A DNA stretch of 64,000 nt from Solirubrobacterales bacterium 67-14 (GTDB lineage: Bacteria; Actinomycetota; Thermoleophilia; Solirubrobacterales; 70-9), in contig MKST01000005.1 of the NCBI GenBank assembly GCA_001897355.1, positions 10,391 through 74,390 of the forward strand. Reading direction: 5' to 3'. Under the pieces are notes generated by a model, which was not told the DNA's origin, made no database searches, and saw only the letters and a list, made by a program, of their open reading frames with translations. Of the stretch, positions 8,116-15,941 are shown piece by piece. Every line of letters begins with the position of its first letter. Position 1 is the first letter of the stretch. The translations under genes were made by a program, and so were the position numbers.

Positions 8116-8390
8116 TGGCAGTCACAGTCAAGATCCCGACCCAGCTTCGCGCCACCACTGGCGGCCAGGCCGACCTGACCGCCGAGGGTTCGACCGTCGG
8201 CGAGGTACTCGGCGCGGTTTTCGCCGAGCACGGGGACCTCAAGGACCGGATCACCGAGGGCGGCGAACTGCGCCGTTTCGTCAACGTCTACGTCGGGGGG
8301 GAGGACATCCGCTTCGGCGAAGGCCTCGGCACCGAGGTCGCCGACGGGGCCGAGGTCACGATCCTGCCCGCTGTCGCCGGCGGCTGCTGA
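8115..8390 (+). CDS. CysO/MoaD-family sulfur carrier protein
   Basis: 91 aa ubiquitin-fold carrier. It tracks mycobacterial CysO along its whole length: a VKIPTQLR opening, TGGQ, RRFVNVYV in the middle and the C-terminus VTILPAVAGG. CysO carries sulfur as a C-terminal Gly-Gly thiocarboxylate for PLP-dependent amino acid synthesis. Here the diglycine is followed by one extra Cys before the stop, so a protease of the Mec/JAMM type would have to trim it, as known for some carriers. The start overlaps the thrC-like stop (TGATG), implying coupled translation. No JAMM protease or activating enzyme is in the window. Confidence 0.88.
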   Translation: MAVTVKIPTQLRATTGGQADLTAEGSTVGEVLGAVFAEHGDLKDRITEGGELRRFVNVYVGGEDIRFGEGLGTEVADGAEVTILPAVAGGC

Positions 8391-8394
8391 AGAC

Positions 8395-9114
8395 CTGAAA
8401 CCTCCAGTCCTCATCCTCAGCGGCGGGCGGGGGACCCGCCTGCGCGAAAGGACCGAGACACTGCCCAAACCGCTGGTCGAGGTGGGTGGCAAGCCGCTGA
8501 TCTGGCATGTGATCCAGATCTACGCGCGCCAGGGTTTCACCCGCTTCTACCCGCTGACCGGCTACCTCGGCGAGAAGATCGAGGAGTTCGTGGCCGGCGA
8601 GGCCTGGCCTGAAGGAGTCTCGGTCGAGTGCGTCGAGACCGGCCTGGACACGCCGACCGGCGGCCGGATCGCCCTGGCCCGGGACCTGGTCGACGGAACC
8701 TTCTGCGCCACCTACGCCGACGGCGTCTCGGACATCGACCTCACCGCGCTTCTCGATTTCCATCGCTCCGGCGGTCGCGCGGCGACCATGACCGCGGTGC
8801 GGCCGAACCTCCAATGGGGGGTGGCCGAGATCGACACCGCCGGCGAAGTCACCGGGTTCACCGAGAAGCCCCGCTCCGAACACTGGATCAACGGCGGCTT
8901 CTTCTGCTTCGAGCCGTCCGTTCTCGATTGGCTCGGATCCGATTCCGTGCTCGAACGGGAGCCGCTGGAAGGCTTGGCCGCGGACGGCCAGCTCGGCGCC
9001 TTCCGTCACCAAGGCTTCTGGGACTGCTGCGACACGTACAAGGACCTGGTCACCCTCAACGACCTCTGGGCCGGCGGAGACGCTCCCTGGCTCACGGCGA
9101 AAGCGCCCGCGTGA
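8395..9114 (+). CDS. Sugar nucleotidyltransferase (RfbF-like)
   Basis: About 239 aa. The N-terminal nucleotide loop LILSGGRGTRLRE and PKPLVEVGGKPLIWH match glucose-1-phosphate cytidylyl/thymidylyltransferases; GWhole motifs TYADGVSDID and FTEKPRSEHWINGGFF follow. The WGVAEID and HWINGGFF blocks are most like the CDP-glucose pyrophosphorylase group. The frame is open from a stop at 8176-8178 to the first GTG (8482), which would delete the whole nucleotide loop, and it holds no ATG, GTG or TTG in between. The best start is CTG 8395, four bases after the cysO stop, giving (M)KPPVLILSGG. The end overlaps the next gene by four bases (GTGA). Confidence 0.82.
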   Translation: MKPPVLILSGGRGTRLRERTETLPKPLVEVGGKPLIWHVIQIYARQGFTRFYPLTGYLGEKIEEFVAGEAWPEGVSVECVETGLDTPTGGRIALARDLVDGTFCATYADGVSDIDLTALLDFHRSGGRAATMTAVRPNLQWGVAEIDTAGEVTGFTEKPRSEHWINGGFFCFEPSVLDWLGSDSVLEREPLEGLAADGQLGAFRHQGFWDCCDTYKDLVTLNDLWAGGDAPWLTAKAPA

Positions 9115-10088
9115 CCCGTTCGCTGGTCACCGGGGGGCAGGGGTTCATCGGTGGCCACCTGGTCCGCGCCCTGCTGGACCGGGGCGACGAAGTCACGGTG
9201 CTCGACCTGCGCGCCGCGCCGGGCCGGGCGCTGGAGCTCCACGGCCTGACCGACGCGGTTCGGCTGGTCGAGGGCGATGTCGCCGACCCGGCCGCGGTAC
9301 ACCGCGCGATCCGCGAGGCAGGATCCGGCTCGGCCGGCCCCGACTCCGTCTTCCACCTGGCCGCGCAGACCCTGGTCGGACCGGCCGCCGAGGATCCCGT
9401 TGCGACCTTCCGGGCCAACGCCGAAGGCACCTGGACGATTCTCGAAGCTGCCCGTGACGCCGGGACCGGCGCGGTGGTCGTCGCCTCCTCCGACAAGGCA
9501 TACGGCCCCAGCGAATCGCTCCCGTATCGGGAAACGGACGAGTTGAAGCCGGCCGCGCCCTACGAGGCGAGCAAGGCGGCCGCCGACGTGATCTCCCGCA
9601 GCTACTGGCCTGCCTTCGGGTTGCCGGTCGGGGTGACCCGGCTCGCCAACGTGTACGGCGGCGGCGACCTGAACGGCTCGCGGCTGGTACCGGAAGCAGT
9701 CAACGCCTGCCTCGAAGGCCGGGCCCCGCAGATCCGCTCCGATGGTTCGCCCGAAAGGGACTACCTGCACGTGAGCGACGCCACGGCCGCCTACCTGGCG
9801 ATCGAGCAGGCGGTCAAGGACGGCCCGGGCCGGGGCGAGGCCCTGAACGCCGGAACGGGCGAGCCCTGCTCGGTCCGCGAGGTCGTCGCCCTGATCGCCG
9901 CCGAGGTGGCGAGGACCGGAGGGGAGCCGGTCGAACCCGAATATCTCGGAGACGGCGTTCCCGAAGGCGAGATCGACCGCCAGTACGTCGACGCCTCCCG
10001 CCTCGAAGGGCTGACCGGCTGGCGGCCGCGGGTCAGCTTGGCCGACGGCGTCGCCGAAGCGGTTTCCTGGTACCGCAAGCGCAACTAG
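9111..10088 (+). CDS. NAD-dependent sugar epimerase/dehydratase
   Basis: 325 aa extended SDR. The Rossmann motif TGGQGFIGGHL is near the N-terminus, HLAAQTLVG follows, and the catalytic YEASKAAAD (YxxxK) is present. A C-terminal RDYLHVSDATAAY and NAGTGEP complete the pattern of NDP-sugar dehydratases/epimerases, with resemblance to CDP-glucose or GDP-mannose 4,6-dehydratases. It probably acts on the sugar nucleotide made by the preceding gene, which it overlaps by four bases; GTG start at 9111. It is the last gene of the SAM-riboswitch transcript unless an internal promoter exists. Confidence 0.85.
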   Translation: MTRSLVTGGQGFIGGHLVRALLDRGDEVTVLDLRAAPGRALELHGLTDAVRLVEGDVADPAAVHRAIREAGSGSAGPDSVFHLAAQTLVGPAAEDPVATFRANAEGTWTILEAARDAGTGAVVVASSDKAYGPSESLPYRETDELKPAAPYEASKAAADVISRSYWPAFGLPVGVTRLANVYGGGDLNGSRLVPEAVNACLEGRAPQIRSDGSPERDYLHVSDATAAYLAIEQAVKDGPGRGEALNAGTGEPCSVREVVALIAAEVARTGGEPVEPEYLGDGVPEGEIDRQYVDASRLEGLTGWRPRVSLADGVAEAVSWYRKRN

Positions 10089-10156
10089 CTACCCGGCACG
10101 GGGTTTGAGCAGCGTCCAGTCGTAGGCGGGGGACCGCCGAAAAAGGGGGAACCTCG

Positions 10157-12595
10157 ATGCGTACGAAGCTCGCTGTGATTGTGATTGCCGTTGCGGCACT
10201 CACTTTGGTCCCGGAAAGCCGGGCCGCATCCTGGTCCGGCGCGGACCTGCTCGGCGTGGCGGGCAGCAAGGTCGGCTTCGGCGGGTCGCCCGATCGAAAC
10301 CGGTATGGCACCGCCCGGATCATCGGCTTCGACGGCAAGGGAGGAACCTACGTGCAGGGCACCAGCGGAACCCTCGACCGAACTTCGGCCCTGTTCAGGT
10401 TCGCCGCCGATGGCCACCCCGACCGGACCTTCAATCAGCGGCTCAAACCCCGCTTCGGACGCGACAGCTCGGCCGCGGTGGTTGGAAACCGCATATTGGT
10501 CGCCGACGGCAGGCGACTCACGGCATTCACGCCGCAGGGCCGAGTCGACACCAGTTTCGGGCAAGACGGCGAGCTCGTTACGAAGCGCTTTCTGCAGCAA
10601 GTCGTCGCTTACGGGAAAACACGCTTCTATCTCGTCTCGTCGATTCGACGTTTCGACGTCGGACAGGTCCGGCTGGAGCGGTACACGGCGACCGGCAGGC
10701 GGGTCGCAGGGTCCCTGGTCGAGGGCGGTCAGTGGTTCGGGATCAAGGACGTCTCCGCCGGCGGCGACGTGGCGTTCGTCGCCGGCTGGGATCCAGGCGA
10801 CTATGGCTCGGAGGAAGTCCTCTCCGTAATCGATTCCGCTCTGGACTCAAAGCCTGTCAGCATCGCTTCGATCCAGTACACGGGGTTCGGCGACGTGCAC
10901 TTCCTGGCCGGTGGCAAACTCCTCGTGAGCGACGGAGGGGAGACGACCGCACTCGACGAGAAGGGAAAGCCGGTGACCGCCTTCGGCGAGGAAGGCGTCT
11001 TGCGCTGTCTACCCGCAGCGGAGCCAGATTACGATGGCGGCTCGCCCGCCCTCACGACGGTCGACCCGGCCGGAAGGATCGTCGGTGTGGCTTCGTTCGG
11101 GAACGGGAACTGCGGGGTGCAGCGGTTCACCGGTGACGGCACTCCCGATCCGGGGTTCGACCATGTCTCTGCGTCGGCCGGGTTGGCCGGCCAGGTCAAG
11201 TGGCCATCCGATGTGGCGGTTTCCGGCGAAAGGATCATGGTCTCCTGGTGGGATGCGGAACACGGTGGCCCCGGTCTGCTGGCGATCGAGGACGGTGGTG
11301 AGGTCGACACCGCCTTCGGATCCGGGGGGAAGGCCCACGCGGTGCTGCTCACCCCGGATCGCTCGAGTCCCACCGACTCGGTCGTCGATACGCGTGGCAG
11401 GATCCTGGTCGCCGGGCTGAACCGGTCGGCCGACGGTCATTCCAAGCGGCTTGCCCTCGCTCGGTTCCGTCGCGACGGTTCGCCCGACCGCAGCTTCGGC
11501 CAGAAAGGCCGGGTCAGGCTCGACCTCGGAGAGAAGGTGGTCTTGGCCGCTATGACCAGGCTGAAGTCCGGGGAGATCATGGTCTCCGGCACACTCGAGA
11601 ACGAGGAGAAGGAAACCTCCGGGTTCCTTCTGCGACTCACCGCTGCGGGTCGGGTTGACCGGCGCTTTGGGGAGAACGGTCTGCGTCGGGTGGACGTACC
11701 CGGATACGCGTCGACCTCCTTCCTGGGTTCAAGGGCCTTTGGCCCCGGGCTGCTGCTCGCCGGCTCGGTTTGCTGCTCGGAGAAAGGTCAGGACGCCCTG
11801 GTCGCCTCCTTTGACCGTCGGGGGAAGCTCGTCGGTTCGTTCGGAGACGGCGGGCTGGTGATCCGCGACCTGTTCGACCTCCCGGCCGACCGGGGTGCCG
11901 CCGGTGATTCCGACCGGGCCGTGGCCCTGGACCTGGACCGTGCCGGGAGACCGGTGATTCTCGCCGAGACCACACCCCGCGGCGCTTATCCGAAACCAGT
12001 CAGCTTCGGACTGACGATCGAGGGCAAGCCATCCCGGCTTTTCCGGGGCCGTGTCGTCCGCGTGCCCGCCTTCCGGCTGGCGAAAGACGGCACCGGCAAG
12101 TACTGGCGATGGGCAATGAACCTGGATGCCAGTGGAGTCGAGGTGCTGCCGTCGGGCCGGATCCTTTACGCGATGGGCCGCGAGGGCCGGCAGTTCATCC
12201 GGTATTCGACGACCGCCAACACGATCGGGCACATGACCGTCCTCAACCGCAAGGGGAACCTGGACCGGAGTTTCGGCACACGCGGGCAGGTGAGCAGCCG
12301 GAGCCTGTCCTTCCAGGACGTGGCGCTTGACTCCTGCGGACGAATCCTGGTCGGCGGTTCGAGCCAGAAGAAGTCGATCTTCAGTTTCGGTCTGGCCCGG
12401 TACCGTCCCGATGGTCGGTTCGATGGTGCCTCCCGGCCCGGCGGTTACCGGCTCGGCGGGCCCAACAGCCTCGAACGAGGCACCACCCTGGCCGTTGCCG
12501 GAGACCGGGCCTTCGTGGCCGGGCCGCTCGCCCCGGAATACCGATCGACTTCATTCGGCCTGGTTGGCTTCAGGGCGGGCGGGAAGTGCGGTTGA
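10157..12595 (+). CDS. Secreted delta-60 repeat protein
   Basis: 812 aa with an N-terminal signal peptide (MRTKLAVIVIAVAALTLV, cut likely after SRA-A). The mature part holds about nine repeats of the delta-60 type, each with a D-x-x-F-G-xx-G core: DTSFGQDGE, DTAFGSGGK, DRSFGQKGR, DRRFGENGL, DRSFGTRGQ and weaker ones. Such repeats fold as blades of a beta-propeller. It is exported and ends without a cell-wall sorting signal. Function is unknown. ATG start 10157 with AGGGGGAA upstream. It stands alone between the sugar genes and the SRAP gene. Confidence 0.82.
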   Translation: MRTKLAVIVIAVAALTLVPESRAASWSGADLLGVAGSKVGFGGSPDRNRYGTARIIGFDGKGGTYVQGTSGTLDRTSALFRFAADGHPDRTFNQRLKPRFGRDSSAAVVGNRILVADGRRLTAFTPQGRVDTSFGQDGELVTKRFLQQVVAYGKTRFYLVSSIRRFDVGQVRLERYTATGRRVAGSLVEGGQWFGIKDVSAGGDVAFVAGWDPGDYGSEEVLSVIDSALDSKPVSIASIQYTGFGDVHFLAGGKLLVSDGGETTALDEKGKPVTAFGEEGVLRCLPAAEPDYDGGSPALTTVDPAGRIVGVASFGNGNCGVQRFTGDGTPDPGFDHVSASAGLAGQVKWPSDVAVSGERIMVSWWDAEHGGPGLLAIEDGGEVDTAFGSGGKAHAVLLTPDRSSPTDSVVDTRGRILVAGLNRSADGHSKRLALARFRRDGSPDRSFGQKGRVRLDLGEKVVLAAMTRLKSGEIMVSGTLENEEKETSGFLLRLTAAGRVDRRFGENGLRRVDVPGYASTSFLGSRAFGPGLLLAGSVCCSEKGQDALVASFDRRGKLVGSFGDGGLVIRDLFDLPADRGAAGDSDRAVALDLDRAGRPVILAETTPRGAYPKPVSFGLTIEGKPSRLFRGRVVRVPAFRLAKDGTGKYWRWAMNLDASGVEVLPSGRILYAMGREGRQFIRYSTTANTIGHMTVLNRKGNLDRSFGTRGQVSSRSLSFQDVALDSCGRILVGGSSQKKSIFSFGLARYRPDGRFDGASRPGGYRLGGPNSLERGTTLAVAGDRAFVAGPLAPEYRSTSFGLVGFRAGGKCG

Positions 12596-12645
12596 GGCAA
12601 CGCTCGATTCCCAAGTCCACGTCATCCGATCGGTAGGTTGGGTTC

Positions 12646-13356
12646 ATGTGCGGCCGATACACACTGACGACTTCCGACCAGCGTCGTCTGGGCAACCGGT
12701 TCCAGATTTCGCTCGACGACGAGGCTCCGGGGCTCGGGAGGTTCAACGTCGCCCCGACCCAGGAGGTACTGACCGTGGGCACCGACCCCGACTCGGGCGA
12801 GCGGGAGGCTGTCGCGTCGCGCTGGGGACTGGTGCCGTTCTGGGCCAAGGACCTGAAAGCGGGCTACAAGATGATCAACGCCCGCAACGACCGGCTGCTG
12901 CAGAGCAAGGCCTACGGGCCGCTGGTCAGGAAGAGCAAGAACCGCTGCCTGATCCTTGCCGACGGCTTCTACGAATGGCTGAAGGCCGAGAAGCCGAAGG
13001 AGCCGCGCCAGCCGGTGCGTTTCACCGTCGACGGGGGCGAGCCGTTCGCCTTCGCCGGGCTGACCGTCACCCGCGAGTGGGAGGGCGAGCCGCTGACCTC
13101 ATGCACGATCGTCACCACCGAGGCAAATGACGTGGTCGGAAGCGTCCACGACCGGATGCCGGTGATCCTGCCGAACGAGGAAGTCGAGCAGGCATGGCTG
13201 ACCGGTGACCTCAGCGCCGAGGAAGCGGTGTCGCTCTGCATCCCGCTCGACCCGAAGCGGATGGCGGCCAAGCCGGCCAACCCGATCCTGAACAAGGTGG
13301 GTGGGGCGAAGGAAGGCCCGGACTTCCTCGAAGCGCCGGACCAAGAGTCCGACTGA
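12646..13356 (+). CDS. SRAP-domain protein (YedK/HMCES)
   Basis: 236 aa, full length. Cys2 directly follows the start Met (MCGRYTL), as required for the thiazolidine crosslink that SRAP proteins form with abasic sites in single-stranded DNA. Also seen are FNVAPTQ (about 33-39), NARND, the glutamate in DGFYEW (about 105-110) and the histidine in VHDRMPVIL. Known role: shields abasic sites and self-releases. Often near SOS genes, but no LexA box was seen here. It is convergent with the next gene, 6 bp apart. Confidence 0.93.
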   Translation: MCGRYTLTTSDQRRLGNRFQISLDDEAPGLGRFNVAPTQEVLTVGTDPDSGEREAVASRWGLVPFWAKDLKAGYKMINARNDRLLQSKAYGPLVRKSKNRCLILADGFYEWLKAEKPKEPRQPVRFTVDGGEPFAFAGLTVTREWEGEPLTSCTIVTTEANDVVGSVHDRMPVILPNEEVEQAWLTGDLSAEEAVSLCIPLDPKRMAAKPANPILNKVGGAKEGPDFLEAPDQESD

Positions 13357-13362
13357 GGCCGC

Positions 13363-14175
13363 CTACTGGACGTTGGAAACGTCGCCGGTGTCGGCGTCGT
13401 CGGTGTTCGGCTGATCGTCGGTGATCGGCCACTCGTCCTGCAGGAACTTGGCTTTGAGCGTGGCGCTCTTGGCGCCGATCTGGGCCTTGCACTCGATCGA
13501 ACCCCGGGGGCGGGTCTCCGATTCGAAGATCACGGCCCAGGGCAAGGTGGTCGTGCCCACACCAGATCCGTCGGGGAGTTCCCATTCCCAGTTCTGGTCG
13601 TCCTCCGTGTACCCGTCCCAGTCGACCGTGACCATCGCGTTCGTGTCCACGTAGCGCTGGATGACGTCGCGGATCGGCAGGTCGATCTTCTTGCTGTTCT
13701 CGGTCTGGAACTTGACCGTGCTCGTCTCCGGAACCGCCTGACGGTGCAGGTCGGCGCCGCTGCTCGGCCTGGGCCAGGCGGCACGTAGCTTGGTCGAGCG
13801 GGCCATCCTGGTGTCGCCCCGGACCCGGGAGAAGACGTCGCAGCGCACGCGGCTCATCTTGCGGCCACCGGAATCGACCCGCACGATGCCGCTGACCCGA
13901 TAGAGCAACAGTCCATCGTCGTTGGGGGCAATGGCCGAGAGGCTAGTGCGAGCCAGGGTGAAGGAGCCGTCGCCGACCTTGGCGGGGGCGGGTGACTTGA
14001 TCGGCTCCAGCGTGTCCCAGCCGATCTCCTCCGAGCCGTTGCCGGGGACGAAGGAAAGCCCGTAGATCGCCAGCGAGGCGACCACCCCGAGCACCACCAC
14101 CGCGATCGCGAGGCGGGGGATGCGGCCACCCTGGTCCTGGTCGGGTGATGTCTGTGGCGGGGCGGATTCAGTCAT
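13363..14175 (-). CDS. Membrane-anchored protein of unknown function
   Basis: 270 aa. A short Pro/Gln/Asp-rich cytoplasmic start (1-22) is followed by one transmembrane helix (RLAIAVVVLGVVASLAIYGLSFV, about 23-45). The rest is predicted to lie outside the membrane and contains two Cys-poor, strand-rich segments with repeated Trp (WDTLEP, WDGYTEDDQNWEWELP). I recognise no family. It could be a bitopic envelope protein. It runs convergently with the SRAP gene and is followed upstream by a tRNA on the same strand. Confidence 0.6.
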   Translation of the reverse strand: MTESAPPQTSPDQDQGGRIPRLAIAVVVLGVVASLAIYGLSFVPGNGSEEIGWDTLEPIKSPAPAKVGDGSFTLARTSLSAIAPNDDGLLLYRVSGIVRVDSGGRKMSRVRCDVFSRVRGDTRMARSTKLRAAWPRPSSGADLHRQAVPETSTVKFQTENSKKIDLPIRDVIQRYVDTNAMVTVDWDGYTEDDQNWEWELPDGSGVGTTTLPWAVIFESETRPRGSIECKAQIGAKSATLKAKFLQDEWPITDDQPNTDDADTGDVSNVQ

Positions 14176-14233
14176 GAAGCGGCGAGCGGTGAGGATATTC
14201 GATGCGGATGACCCGATGCGACCGAGTAAAAGA

Positions 14234-14307
<74 letters not shown>

Positions 14308-14345
14308 CGAAGCGCGGAGTCTAGTGATCGGGCTACCCTCCCCGC

Positions 14346-15311
14346 ATGGACCTCTCTGTCGCCTTTCTCGGTACCGGCGGGCCGGTGCCGACCGCCCTGC
14401 GCGGTACCGCCAGCGTGCTCGTCACGCGAGGCGGCGAGAAGCTCATGTTCGATTGCGGCGAGGGAACCCAGCGGCAGATGCGCCGCTCGCTCGGGCTGGT
14501 CCAGGTCGATGAGCTCTACCTGACGCACTTCCACCTCGACCACTGCCTCGGCCTGCCGGGCCTGCTCAAGACCTACGACCTGAACGACCGGGAGGAGCCG
14601 CTCCAGATCTTCGGGCCGGTCGGGCTGCACAAGCTGATGGGCGACTTCGCCCCACTGATCGGCCGGCTCGGCTTCCACCTCGAGGCCGAGGAACTGGAAC
14701 CGGGCGACATCGTGCCGCATGTGGACTACGAACTCGAGGCCTTTCAGGTCGAGCACCGAACCCGGGCGCTCGGCTACGCCCTGCTCGAGGACGACCGGCC
14801 CGGAAGGTTCGATCCCAACGAGGCGATCCGGCTCGGGGTCGAGCCCGGCCCCGCCTTCAAGCAGCTACAGGACGGGGAAGAGGTGGAGGGCAAGGACGGC
14901 CAGGTACGGCCCGACCAGGTGATGGGCGAGGACCGGCTCGGCCGGGCGATCGCGATCACCGGCGACACCCGGCCCTGCCAGGCCACCGTCGAAGCCGCCC
15001 GGGACGCCGACCTGCTCATCCACGACGCCAGCTTCATGGCCGAGGACGGTGAAAGGGCTCGTGAGACCGGCCACTCGACCGGCGTCGAGGCGGCCGAGGT
15101 GGCCGCCGAAGCCGAAGCCAAGATGCTCGCCCTGGTCCACATCTCATCCCGCTACCACGTCGGCAAGGCCCTGGAAGAAGCCAGGAAAGCCTTCCCCAAC
15201 ACGGTCGCCCCAAGGGACTTCGACACGGTCGAAATCCCCTTCCCCGAACGCGGCGAGCCGACCCTGGTCCCCAAGGGCGCCAAAAGAGACACGCCACCAA
15301 GTACTGAGTAG
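14346..15311 (+). CDS. rnz: Ribonuclease Z
   Basis: 321 aa, the short bacterial form. The metallo-beta-lactamase core has FLGTGGPVPT at the N-terminus, the zinc motif THFHLDH at about 60-66, an exosite-like insertion (about 150-200) and ITGDTRPC plus a later HISSRYH. It cuts the 3' trailer of tRNA precursors lacking CCA, which fits the neighbouring tRNA-Arg that has no encoded CCA. ATG start at 14346. It is followed by the pyr operon promoter on the same strand. Confidence 0.93.
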   Translation: MDLSVAFLGTGGPVPTALRGTASVLVTRGGEKLMFDCGEGTQRQMRRSLGLVQVDELYLTHFHLDHCLGLPGLLKTYDLNDREEPLQIFGPVGLHKLMGDFAPLIGRLGFHLEAEELEPGDIVPHVDYELEAFQVEHRTRALGYALLEDDRPGRFDPNEAIRLGVEPGPAFKQLQDGEEVEGKDGQVRPDQVMGEDRLGRAIAITGDTRPCQATVEAARDADLLIHDASFMAEDGERARETGHSTGVEAAEVAAEAEAKMLALVHISSRYHVGKALEEARKAFPNTVAPRDFDTVEIPFPERGEPTLVPKGAKRDTPPSTE

Positions 15312-15330
15312 CCGAGAACGCCGGGGCGGC

Positions 15331-15339
15331 TGCTATCTT
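15331..15339 (+). promoter_or_regulatory. Extended -10 promoter of the pyr operon
   Basis: TGCTATCTT is an extended -10 (TGn followed by TATCTT). It would start transcription near 15346, exactly at the base of the PyrR-binding hairpin. No clear -35 is visible, as is usual for extended -10 promoters. Confidence 0.55.
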
Positions 15340-15345
15340 CACAAT

Positions 15346-15381
15346 CGTTCCTTTAACCGCGGTCCTGTGAGGCCGGGAAGG
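15346..15381 (+). promoter_or_regulatory. PyrR-binding RNA hairpin in the pyr leader
   Basis: The leader contains TTCCTTTAA (15348-15356), GGTCC (15361-15365) and GTGAGGCC (15367-15374), then GGGAAGG. This matches the PyrR-binding consensus (TTTAA...GTCCnGaGAGGCt...AAGG). The 3' side of the hairpin carries the ribosome-binding site of pyrR itself, so bound PyrR would block initiation. Translational repression of this kind is known in mycobacteria. No terminator was found between it and pyrR. Confidence 0.85.
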
Positions 15382-15386
15382 TGACT

Positions 15387-15941
15387 TTGAACGAGAAGGT
15401 AGTGCTGGAAGCAAACGACGTCGAGCGCACGCTCCGTCGCATCGCCCACGAGGTCGTCGAGAAGAACCCCGACGTCTCGAGCCTCGCCATCGTCGGCATC
15501 CACACCGGTGGCGCCTACCTCGCGGAACGCCTGACCACGATGATCGGCAGCCTGGTCGGTGAAGCTCCGCCGCTCGGTGAGATCGACATTTCCTTCTACC
15601 GGGATGACATCGGCACCCGCGGCTCGGACTACCAGCCGGTCGTCCACTCGACCCGGCTCGACTTCCCGCTCGAACAGCGCACCGTGGTGCTGGTCGATGA
15701 CGTGCTGTTCACCGGCCGCACCGTGCGGGCCGCGATCGAGGCGCTCTTCGACTTCGGCCGGCCGGCCCGGATCCAGCTGGCGGTGCTCTGCGACCGTGGT
15801 CACCGGGAGCTGCCGATCCGGCCCGATTACGTCGGCAAGAACCTGCCGACCTCGCGCTCCGAGCAGGTGGCCGTCCGGCTCAAGGAAACGGACGGCGAAG
15901 ACGGGGTGGCGATCCTCTCGCCGGTGGAGGCGGTCGAATGA
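15387..15941 (+). CDS. pyrR: PyrR: pyr mRNA-binding regulator/uracil phosphoribosyltransferase
   Basis: About 184 aa. The PRPP-binding signature TVVLVDDVLFTGRTVR lies at about 97-112, and the type I PRTase hood (HTGGAYLAERL) precedes it. PyrR binds pyr mRNA in response to UMP/UTP and can make UMP from uracil and PRPP. TTG 15387 gives 5-base spacing from GGGAAGG; GTG 15381 in the same frame has no spacing and overlaps the hairpin. It is the first gene of an operon of seven with 4-base overlaps, and its own leader carries the binding site, so it is autoregulated. Confidence 0.92.
   Translation: MNEKVVLEANDVERTLRRIAHEVVEKNPDVSSLAIVGIHTGGAYLAERLTTMIGSLVGEAPPLGEIDISFYRDDIGTRGSDYQPVVHSTRLDFPLEQRTVVLVDDVLFTGRTVRAAIEALFDFGRPARIQLAVLCDRGHRELPIRPDYVGKNLPTSRSEQVAVRLKETDGEDGVAILSPVEAVE

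Noticed and set aside
8115-8484. A frameshift joining the sulfur carrier to the nucleotidyltransferase
   Set aside because: The carrier ends normally near AVAGG and the next protein begins at its usual first strand, so two separate proteins with a rare start are more likely.
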